NCBI GenBank assembly: GCA_020633125.1
Contig: JACKEH010000041.1
Location: 1 to 39,379, forward strand
From: Sandaracinus sp.
Lineage (GTDB): Bacteria > Myxococcota_A > Polyangia > Polyangiales > Houyiibacteriaceae
DNA: 39,379 nt
Reading direction: 5' to 3'
Below, piece by piece: positions 8,209-14,121 of this stretch. Both the position numbers and the translations under genes were made by a program. The stretch's first letter is position 1, and every line of letters begins with the position of its first letter. A model generated the notes under the pieces. The model did not search any database, was not told the origin of the DNA, and saw only the letters and a list, made by a program, of their open reading frames with translations.

Positions 8209-8925
8209 TCATCGCGCCTCCGACGGCGACCACGCACCGCCCGCCGTCGCGACGAGCACGTGGCCGTCGATCTCGAACACCACTCGAACGACGAAGCGGT
8301 CGCACCCCACCCGCGGCCGCGCGACCGACGAGAACGAGACCGTCACGTCGTGCCCGCCGTCGCCCGTCAACGTCGAGCACTGGCCGGCGGACATCTCGCC
8401 GTCGTCGGCGACGTAGGAGACGGATCGAAGTCGCTCGACCGCGCGACCACACTCGGGCGACGTCTCGAGACGGGCGCTCCGCACACGAAGACGAGCAGAC
8501 GGCTTCGTCAGCTCGAGGCGGAAGTCGGCGCGCCCAACGTGCGCCTCGGGTTCGGCGTCGATCCCGCGAAGCCTCACACCGGGCGCCACGGCCCACGTCG
8601 ATCCGGCGCGCCACGTCTCCAACTCGGTCTCGCCCACCGACGCCTCCAGGTAGATCGGCGCGCCACTCTCGACACCCGGAAGAAACGTCAGCCTCGTGCG
8701 GCCCTCGTCGTCACTCACCTCGACTCGCCCCTCGACCCACGCGCGAGGCGCCCCGCGGGACACGAAGGCGTCACGCGCACGCTCGACCGCACGTTCTTTC
8801 GCGGTCGGCCTCGCGACCCACGTCGACATGTGCGGGGTCACCGTTGGCCCATCGACGGTCGGAGCGACGACCTGCGAGGTCGCGCAGGCGACGAGCACGA
8901 CTCCGAGCAGCCCGAAGCGAACCAC
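8209..8925 (-). CDS. Lipoprotein of unknown family, tandem paralogue B
   Basis: Predicted 238-aa lipoprotein with lipobox LVAC (Cys14) and a shorter linker than paralogue A. The mature domain aligns along its length with the neighbour: ARDAFVSRGAPRAW, SGAPIYLEA, GSTWAVAPGVRLRGI, LRVRSARLETSPEC and GCDRFVVRVVFEIDG. The pair looks like an ancient duplication, since identity is limited to motifs, with subfunctionalised linkers. No known domain is recognised; a beta-sandwich is likely from the alternating hydrophobic strands. The ATG at 8925 starts the frame directly at the signal peptide. Confidence 0.8.
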   Translation of the reverse strand: MVRFGLLGVVLVACATSQVVAPTVDGPTVTPHMSTWVARPTAKERAVERARDAFVSRGAPRAWVEGRVEVSDDEGRTRLTFLPGVESGAPIYLEASVGETELETWRAGSTWAVAPGVRLRGIDAEPEAHVGRADFRLELTKPSARLRVRSARLETSPECGRAVERLRSVSYVADDGEMSAGQCSTLTGDGGHDVTVSFSSVARPRVGCDRFVVRVVFEIDGHVLVATAGGAWSPSEAR

Positions 8926-8976
8926 GCCTCAGCGTGCCACGGGAATGCCGCGCCTCGGTCCAATCGTCGGTGGGCC

Positions 8977-9171
8977 GTGCGTACCTTCCGACTCACCGCG
9001 ACCTTCACGCTCCTCGCCGCAGTGCCCATCGTGGTGCACCTCGATTCCGACCCGGGCTTCGGCCTCTGCCTCGCGCTTCCGTTCGCGCTCGGTGTGGGCT
9101 TCGCGGGGTGGGTGGTCGACGAGATCATGAACGCGGGGCGTCGAGACGCGCGGCCACCCAAAACGTTCTGA
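8977..9171 (+). CDS. Small two-helix membrane protein
   Basis: 64-aa protein starting at GTG 8977 with GGTGGG just upstream. It contains two hydrophobic segments (TFTLLAAVPIVVHL and GLCLALPFALGVGFAGWVV) and a short polar tail (RRDARPPKTF). The reading frame is open far upstream, but only this end has convincing membrane-protein composition. It is divergent from the paralogous lipoprotein genes and ends just before the hexamer array. Function unknown; it could be a spurious frame. Confidence 0.5.
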   Translation: MRTFRLTATFTLLAAVPIVVHLDSDPGFGLCLALPFALGVGFAGWVVDEIMNAGRRDARPPKTF

Positions 9172-9184
9172 ACGGAGTCTTGGT

Positions 9185-9228
9185 CGGAGACGGAGACGGA
9201 GACGGAGACGGAGACGGAGACGGAGACG
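9185..9228. repeat. Hexanucleotide tandem array (CGGAGA)7
   Basis: Seven perfect copies of CGGAGA run from 9185 to 9226, followed by CG. It is intergenic and marks the left boundary of the repeat island around the four-helix-bundle gene. The unit length allows slippage without changing reading frame. Confidence 0.95.
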
Positions 9229-9400
9229 CGCTTCGCGGCACCGCGATTCGCGCTTCGGAGACGAAGACGCACTTCGCGCCACCGCGCTTCGCGCCTCGGA
9301 GACGCCGCTTCGCGGCACGTCGCCTCGCGGCACTGCTCTTCACGCCTCGGAGTCGCCGCTTCGCGGCACCGCGCTTCGCGCGAAGGCCGAGGCGCAGCCG
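9229..9400. repeat. Degenerate CGCTTCGCG-type repeats left of the four-helix-bundle gene
   Basis: About four degenerate units of 36-50 bases, each containing CGCTTCGCG(G/C)CACC and usually ending in CTCGGAGAC or CTCGGAGT. The last two shade into GCGCGAAGGCC. No coding potential is convincing in any frame. The same core in reverse orientation occurs on the other side of the four-helix-bundle gene. Confidence 0.75.
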
Positions 9401-9444
9401 AAGCCGACGCCGCGCGAGGCGGCGCCGGCTTGGCCGGCGGGCCG

Positions 9445-9789
9445 TCACCGCTTGTGAAGCATTCGCCAGCAGGCGCCGGCGACTCGGTCGGCGAGTCGGA
9501 ACGCGCGGTCCGCGTCCGCCGCATCGACGTAGCCGAGGCACCGCGCGATGTGCAGCGCCGCCTTGGTTTCCTGCGCGGAGCCGAAGGCCGATTGGTAGCG
9601 AAGGCGACGGTTGCCGCCGTCGTGCCCGCCGGACTCGGCGAGGTTGAGAACCACGGATTGAGCGGCACGTCGCAGCTGGTCCGCGAGCGGCCGGTCGTGA
9701 CGCGCCACCGCTTTCAGCACGCCGGGCAACGCGGCGATGAGGTCGTACGAGAGGTTCAGGGCTTGGAAGGTCGGGATGGGCTGGCTCAT
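9445..9789 (-). CDS. Four-helix-bundle protein (23S rRNA intervening-sequence/S23 family)
   Basis: 114-aa protein that fits the four-helix-bundle family first seen inside 23S rRNA intervening sequences. Family-like features are the start FQALNLSYDLIAALP, the mid helix LADQLRRAAQSVVLNLAE followed by a Gly/Asn turn (GGNRR), FGSAQETKAALHIA, and a last helix ending MLHKR. Start ATG 9789 with GGGAGG seven bases upstream. It is free-standing, not in an rRNA gene. These proteins are structurally related to the Avd accessory protein of diversity-generating retroelements, but no reverse transcriptase lies in the window. Repeats of inverted type flank it on both sides, and its first codons are duplicated head-to-head at 9877-9896. 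The biological role is unknown. Confidence 0.9.
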   Translation of the reverse strand: MSQPIPTFQALNLSYDLIAALPGVLKAVARHDRPLADQLRRAAQSVVLNLAESGGHDGGNRRLRYQSAFGSAQETKAALHIARCLGYVDAADADRAFRLADRVAGACWRMLHKR

Positions 9790-9896
9790 GCAGCCTCCCA
9801 CGCGAGAGAGGCGTGACAGCCGGCACGCGTCCGAGAGCGACTCGCGAAGGCTGGCGCGACTGTCTCGCACCAGAGCGCATGAGCCAGCCCATCCCG
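9772..9896. repeat. Large imperfect palindrome covering the start of the four-helix-bundle gene
   Basis: A perfect 20-base inverted repeat (9772-9791 and 9877-9896) contains ATG-AGC-CAG-CCC-ATC-CCG in both directions, so the first six codons of the four-helix-bundle gene are mirrored on the plus strand. Inside it the arms stay partly complementary (about 16 of 21 positions over the acgcgagag...cagcc stretch), giving arms of about 48-50 bases around a centre near 9835. The plus-strand copy reads MSQPIPAW and then loses similarity. It looks like the remnant of a head-to-head duplication, or a very large hairpin. Confidence 0.85.
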
Positions 9897-9990
9897 GCCT
9901 GGAAAGCCCGCCCCCAAAGCAGCCCCTTGGATGCCAGCACCCCCACTTCTCAACCTCGACCAAGCCGGGCGCTCACGGCGAAAGAAGAAC

Positions 9991-10067
9991 CGAGCGCGAA
10001 GCGCGAGCTGTCTCCACTGACGAGCGCGAAGCGCGAGCTGTCTCCACTGACGAGCGCGAAGCGCGAG
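9991..10067. repeat. 30-base tandem direct repeat, 2.6 copies
   Basis: Two exact 30-base units (9991-10020, 10021-10050) and a partial third (10051-10067). Each begins CGAGCGCGAAGCGCGAG and continues with CTGTCTCCACTGA. The reverse complement contains CGCGCTTCGCGCTCG and GGAGAC, the same words as the degenerate repeats left of the four-helix-bundle gene, so the two flanks are inverted relative to each other. Confidence 0.93.
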
Positions 10068-10070
10068 GAC

Positions 10071-10130
10071 ACCGCCACCGCCACCGCCACCGCCACCGCC
10101 ACCGCCACCGCCACCGCCACCGACACCGCC
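10071..10130. repeat. Hexanucleotide tandem array (ACCGCC)8 plus variants
   Basis: Eight perfect ACCGCC units run from 10071 to 10118, followed by ACCGAC and ACCGCC. It marks the right boundary of the repeat island, mirroring the CGGAGA array on the left. Confidence 0.95.
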
Positions 10131-10159
10131 ACGCCGTCACCGCCTCCGACGAGCCCGCA

Positions 10160-10188
10160 TTGACACACCGCGTCACGAGCCGTAGACC
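10160..10188 (+). promoter_or_regulatory. Sigma-70-like promoter for fadIJ
   Basis: A perfect TTGACA (10160-10165), a 17-base spacer and TAGACC (10183-10188) as a weak -10. It lies about 95 bases before the fadI start with no other gene between. Expected transcription start is near 10195. The -10 is poor, so this is moderate evidence. Confidence 0.5.
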
Positions 10189-10284
10189 TCACTGAATCGC
10201 CATTCACCACGTCGTTCGTGGGCATGAGCGCAGCACACGGCAGGTGGGGCCGACGGGCGGCTCGACCTGCTTCGGGAGGTAGCC

Positions 10285-11604
10285 ATGAGCAAGAGCGACC
10301 AGGCCGAGCGCCTGGGCAAGAAGGGCGAGCGCGTCGCGATCGTCGCGGGGCTTCGCACGCCGTTCGCCAAGCAATGGTCGGCGTACCGCGAGGTCAGCGC
10401 GTTGGACCTCGGCAAGATCGTCGTCAACGAGCTGTTGCAGCGCACGGGCGTCGATCCCTCGCTGATCGAGCAGGTGGTCTACGGCCAGGTCGTGCCCTCG
10501 GTGCACGCGCCGAACATCGCGCGTGAGGTCGTGCTCGGCACCGGCATGCCGCGCGACATCGACGCCTTCAGCGTCAGCCGCGCCTGCGCGACGAGCTACC
10601 AGTCGACGGTGAACGTCGTCGAAGCCATCGCGACCGGCACCATCAAGGTCGGCCTCGCGGGTGGCGCCGACAGCTCCAGCGACGTGCCCATCACCGTGAG
10701 CAAGCGGCTCGCGGCGGCGCTCATCGAAGCGAGCAAGGCCAAGACGCTTCCGCAGCGCCTGCAGGCGTTCATGGGCCTCAAGCCCGGCGACCTCGCGCCC
10801 GTGCCGCCCGCCATCAAGGAGCCCTCGACGGGCCTGACGATGGGTCAGAGCGCGGAGCAGATGGCGCAGGAGAACGGCATCACGCGCAAAGCGCAGGACG
10901 ACCTCGCGCACCGCAGCCACGAGCTCGCCGCCAAGGCGTGGGCCGAGGGCAAGCTCGACGGCGAGGTCATGGAGGTCTTCGTGCCCTCCAAGTACGCGCA
11001 GTCGATTCGCAAGGACAACCTCGTCCGCGAGAAGAGCGAGCGCGAGAGCTACGACAAGCTCCGCCCGGCCTTCGACAAGAAGTACGGCACCATCACCGCC
11101 GGCAACGCCTCGCCGCTCACCGACGGCGCGAGCGCGCTGCTCGTGATGCGCGAAGACGTCGCCGAGGCTCACGGCCTCGAGGTGCTCGGCTTCGTGCGCA
11201 GTTACGCCTTCGCCGCGCTCGACCCGAAGGGCCAGATGCTCATGGGTCCGAGCTACGCGACCCCGAAGGCGCTCGACCGCGCCGGCATCACGCTCAAGGA
11301 CCTCGCGCTTCTCGACATGCACGAGGCCTTCGCGGCGCAGGTGCTCAGCAACACGCAGGCCTTCGAGTCGAAGGCGTGGGCGCAAAAGCACCTCGGCCGC
11401 GACGAAGCCATCGGCAACATCGACTGGGACACCTTCAACGTCTCCGGCGGCTCCATCGCGCTCGGCCACCCCTTCGCGGCGACTGGTGCGCGTCAGATCA
11501 CCCAGACCCTGAACGAGCTGAAGCGCCGCGGCGGCGGCCTCGGCCTCTGCACCGCCTGCGCGGCCGGTGGCCTCGGCGCCGCGATCGTCTTGGAGGTGGA
11601 GTGA
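10285..11604 (+). CDS. fadI: Acetyl-CoA C-acyltransferase (3-ketoacyl-CoA thiolase) FadI
   Basis: Last step of fatty-acid beta-oxidation: cleaves 3-ketoacyl-CoA with CoA to give acetyl-CoA and a shortened acyl-CoA. 439 aa, the FadI length. The nucleophile is Cys101 in SRACATSYQS. The catalytic His346 is in LLDMHEAF, His395 is in SIALGHPFAATGAR, and the acid/base Cys425 is in LCTACAAGGLGAA, close to the FadI consensus. Start ATG 10285 has GGGAGGT upstream. Its TGA overlaps the fadJ ATG by one base (TGATG), so thiolase and multifunctional enzyme are translated together, as expected for the alpha2beta2 trifunctional complex. The FadI rather than FadA assignment rests on length, the CTACAAGG motif and the fadI-fadJ order. 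Confidence 0.95.
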   Translation: MSKSDQAERLGKKGERVAIVAGLRTPFAKQWSAYREVSALDLGKIVVNELLQRTGVDPSLIEQVVYGQVVPSVHAPNIAREVVLGTGMPRDIDAFSVSRACATSYQSTVNVVEAIATGTIKVGLAGGADSSSDVPITVSKRLAAALIEASKAKTLPQRLQAFMGLKPGDLAPVPPAIKEPSTGLTMGQSAEQMAQENGITRKAQDDLAHRSHELAAKAWAEGKLDGEVMEVFVPSKYAQSIRKDNLVREKSERESYDKLRPAFDKKYGTITAGNASPLTDGASALLVMREDVAEAHGLEVLGFVRSYAFAALDPKGQMLMGPSYATPKALDRAGITLKDLALLDMHEAFAAQVLSNTQAFESKAWAQKHLGRDEAIGNIDWDTFNVSGGSIALGHPFAATGARQITQTLNELKRRGGGLGLCTACAAGGLGAAIVLEVE

Positions 11605-13802
11605 TGAGTACCCAAGACAAGCAGAGCGCGCTGCGCATCGACCGTCGCGGCGACGTCGCGATCCTGATCATGGACGTCCCCGGCGAGTCCATGAACACCC
11701 TCAAGGAAGACTTCACGCAGGAGTTCGCCGAAGCCTTCGCGCACCTCGAGAAGGACGCGTCGGTCAAAGCGATCGTCTTCGCTTCCGGCAAGAAGGACTC
11801 CTTCATCGCCGGCGCGAACATCGACATGCTCGACGCGTGCAAGTCGGCCGCCGACGCCGAGAAGCTCTCGCGTGACGGCCAGCGCGCGATGGATCGCATC
11901 GCGGACTTCCCCAAGCCCGTCGTCGCCGCGATTCACGGCGCTTGTCTCGGCGGTGGCCTCGAGGTCGCCCTCGCCTGCCACGCACGCGTCGCGAGCGATT
12001 CGACCAAGACCAAGCTCGGCCTGCCCGAGTGTCAGCTCGGTCTGCTCCCGGGCGCCGGCGGCACGCAGCGTCTGCCCGCGCTCATCGGCGTGCAGGCCGC
12101 GCTCGATCTCTTGCTCACGGGCAAACAGGTCGACGGCAAGAAGGCCAAGAAGCTCGGCTTCGTCGACGAGGTCGTGCCCGCCGCGATCCTGCTCGACGTC
12201 GCGGTGAAGCACGCGGAGAAGCTCGCGAAGGAAGGCCACCAGAAGAAGGCGCCTTCGTTCTTCGAGCAGCTCGGCGACAAGGACGCCCTCGCGGAGCTCG
12301 CGCTCGCGCACAACCCGCTCGGCCGCAAGGTGCTCTTCGACCAGGCCCGCAAGGCGCTGCACAAGAAGACGCGCGGCAACTACCCGGCCCAGGACCGCAT
12401 CCTCGACGTGGTCAAGGCCGGCCTCGAGCAGGGTCTGGCGGGCGGGCTCGACGCCGAGGCGAAGGCCTTCGGCGTGCTCGTGATGAGCCCCGAGTCGAAG
12501 GCGCTTCGTTCGATCTTCTTCGCGACCCAAACGCTGAAGAAGGACAACGGCACCAGCGATCCGGACGCGAAGGGCCGCAAGCTCACGCACGTCGGCATGC
12601 TCGGCGCCGGCCTCATGGGCGCGGGCATCGCGTACGTCACGACCGCGCAGGGCAAGACCCCCGTGCGCCTCAAGGACCGCGACGCCAAGGGCGTGCTCGC
12701 GGGCCTGAAGTACGTGCGCGAGATCGTCGACGAGCGCGTGAAGAAGAAGCGCATGAACCGGATGGACGCCGATCAGCTCATGACGCTGACCACCGGCACC
12801 ACCGACTACTCGGGCTTCGCCGCGTGCGAGGTCGTGATCGAAGCCGTCTTCGAGGACCTCTCGCTCAAGCAGCAGATGGTCCGCGACGTGGCGGCCGCGA
12901 ACCCGAACGCGATCTTCGCGTCGAACACCTCGTCGATTCCGATCGCCAAGATCGCGGAGGCGAGCGCGCACCCCGAGAACGTGCTCGGGATGCATTACTT
13001 CAGCCCCGTCCACAAGATGCCGCTCCTCGAGATCATCGTGACGCCGAAGACCTCGAACGAGGCGACGGTCACGTGCGTCGAGCTCGGCAAGAAGCAGGGC
13101 AAGACCGTCATCGTCGTGAACGACGGCCCGGGCTTCTACACGACGCGAATCCTCGCGCCGCTCATGAACGAAGCCGCGCACCTGCTCGCCGAGGGCGTCG
13201 CGATCGAGAAGATCGATCGCGCGATGCTCGACTTCGGCTTCCCGGTCGGCCCGATCAAGCTCACCGACGAGGTCGGCATCGACGTCGGCGCGAAGGTCGG
13301 CAAGGTCATGCTCGAAGCCTTCGGCGACCGCATGGCCGCGCCGGCCGGCATGGAGAAGCTCATCGCGGACGACCGCAAGGGTCGCAAGAACGCCAAGGGC
13401 TTCTACCTCTACGGGGGCGACAAGAAGGGCGTCGACGAGTCGGTCTACGAGGTGCTCGGCGTCAAACCCGACAACACCTCGGTGGGCGCCGACGACATCG
13501 CCTGGCGCTGCACGCTCCAGATGGTCAACGAGGCCGCGCTCTGCTTCCAGGAGGGCATCCTCCGCTCGGCACGCGATGGCGACATCGGCGCCATCTTCGG
13601 CCTCGGATTCCCGCCCTTCCGCGGTGGGCCCTTCCGCTTCGTCGATGCCGTCGGCGCGAAGGAGATCGTCCGTCGCCTGCGTCACTTCGAGAAGACGGTC
13701 GGCGCGCGTTTCGCGCCGGCGCCGCTCCTCGTCGCGATGGCGGAGAAGAACCTCGGCTTCCACGAAGGCACGACCGTCTCGCCCGGCCAGATGCCGCGCT
13801 GA
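11604..13802 (+). CDS. fadJ: Multifunctional fatty-acid oxidation enzyme FadJ (enoyl-CoA hydratase/3-hydroxyacyl-CoA dehydrogenase)
   Basis: 732-aa alpha subunit of the beta-oxidation complex. The N-terminal crotonase domain has the oxyanion region FIAGANIDML (67-76) and the two catalytic glutamates, Glu120 in GACLGGGLEVALAC and Glu142 in GLPECQLGLLPGAGG. The NAD-binding domain begins at HVGMLGAGLMGAG with GxGxxG at 334-339, and SNTSS and GMHYFSPVHKM carry the dehydrogenase residues, including the catalytic His464. Two C-terminal 3HCDH domains follow, with the conserved NDGPGFYTTR at their start. Start ATG 11604 overlaps the fadI stop and has GGAGGTGG upstream. The products suit membrane or storage-lipid breakdown. 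A strong terminator follows. Confidence 0.96.
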   Translation: MSTQDKQSALRIDRRGDVAILIMDVPGESMNTLKEDFTQEFAEAFAHLEKDASVKAIVFASGKKDSFIAGANIDMLDACKSAADAEKLSRDGQRAMDRIADFPKPVVAAIHGACLGGGLEVALACHARVASDSTKTKLGLPECQLGLLPGAGGTQRLPALIGVQAALDLLLTGKQVDGKKAKKLGFVDEVVPAAILLDVAVKHAEKLAKEGHQKKAPSFFEQLGDKDALAELALAHNPLGRKVLFDQARKALHKKTRGNYPAQDRILDVVKAGLEQGLAGGLDAEAKAFGVLVMSPESKALRSIFFATQTLKKDNGTSDPDAKGRKLTHVGMLGAGLMGAGIAYVTTAQGKTPVRLKDRDAKGVLAGLKYVREIVDERVKKKRMNRMDADQLMTLTTGTTDYSGFAACEVVIEAVFEDLSLKQQMVRDVAAANPNAIFASNTSSIPIAKIAEASAHPENVLGMHYFSPVHKMPLLEIIVTPKTSNEATVTCVELGKKQGKTVIVVNDGPGFYTTRILAPLMNEAAHLLAEGVAIEKIDRAMLDFGFPVGPIKLTDEVGIDVGAKVGKVMLEAFGDRMAAPAGMEKLIADDRKGRKNAKGFYLYGGDKKGVDESVYEVLGVKPDNTSVGADDIAWRCTLQMVNEAALCFQEGILRSARDGDIGAIFGLGFPPFRGGPFRFVDAVGAKEIVRRLRHFEKTVGARFAPAPLLVAMAEKNLGFHEGTTVSPGQMPR

Positions 13803-13824
13803 GACACGTCGCGCCTTCACACGA

Positions 13825-13850
13825 ACGGGCGCTCCCTCGGGGGCGCCCGT
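13825..13850 (+). terminator. Intrinsic terminator of fadIJ
   Basis: Arms ACGGGCGC (13825-13832) and GCGCCCGT (13843-13850) pair perfectly around a ten-base loop and are followed by CGTCTTTCCGTC. It lies 22 bases after the fadJ stop. The same CGTCTTTCCGTC tail follows the next terminator (after 16478). Confidence 0.8.
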
Positions 13851-14121
13851 CGTCTTTCCGTCGGCACCGCGTGCCCTCTCGAAGACGAAATGCCGAATCG
13901 TTTCCAATACTTGTGGAACAGGTCGGTTTTGGAAAGAGTCCTTCCACGTTCGGCTCGTTGTCGAAGTCGTGTCGTCGCGCATCCTCGTTCGGTCGCTCGG
14001 GGCCGTGAGCAGGCACGACCCGAACGCGCTCGCTGGCGAGCCGCTCTCGATGGAGCGCGCTCGGCCTTCGTGCGCCCGCGGCGGGAACGACGGCGCGGGA
14101 CGCGCCGGGAAAGAAGGGCGC
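13851..14121 (+). other. Gene-free leader of the NHL lipoprotein
   Basis: Contains a locally AT-richer patch near 13885-13946 with two dyads (separate entry), then GC-rich sequence with no convincing reading frame. It probably holds the promoter of the NHL lipoprotein. I see no clear -35/-10 pair. Confidence 0.4.
13902..13946. promoter_or_regulatory. Paired TTCCA/TGGAA dyads, possible operator
   Basis: TTCCA-N7-TGGAA at 13902-13918 and the mirrored TGGAA-N7-TTCCA at 13930-13946, centres 28 bases apart, in the only AT-rich patch of this intergenic region. Two dyads of the same words and the same seven-base spacer suggest a dimeric regulator site about 180 bases before the NHL lipoprotein gene. 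The binding protein is unknown. Confidence 0.35.

Larger units (their letters stand above)
9790..10284. other. Gene-free interval between four-helix-bundle gene and fadI
   Basis: This stretch holds the right half of the large palindrome, a plus-strand relic of the four-helix-bundle N-terminus, a 30-base direct repeat, a hexamer array, and the fadI promoter and leader. An open plus-strand frame at 9813-10163 translates the hexamers as Thr-Ala repeats and shows no domain; I do not call it a gene. Confidence 0.7.

Noticed and set aside
5430..9647. A very long plus-strand open frame
   Set aside because: It is the antisense frame of the M16 and lipoprotein genes, which show clear motifs on the minus strand. 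Its translation is Arg-rich and has no domain.
9991..10067. Possible CRISPR-like array
   Set aside because: The repeat units are adjoining with no spacers, and no cas gene is present. It is a plain tandem repeat.
9813..10163. A 116-codon plus-strand frame with Thr-Ala repeats
   Set aside because: The repeats are the translated hexamer array, and the start is the mirrored MSQPIP relic. No domain, no downstream conservation visible.
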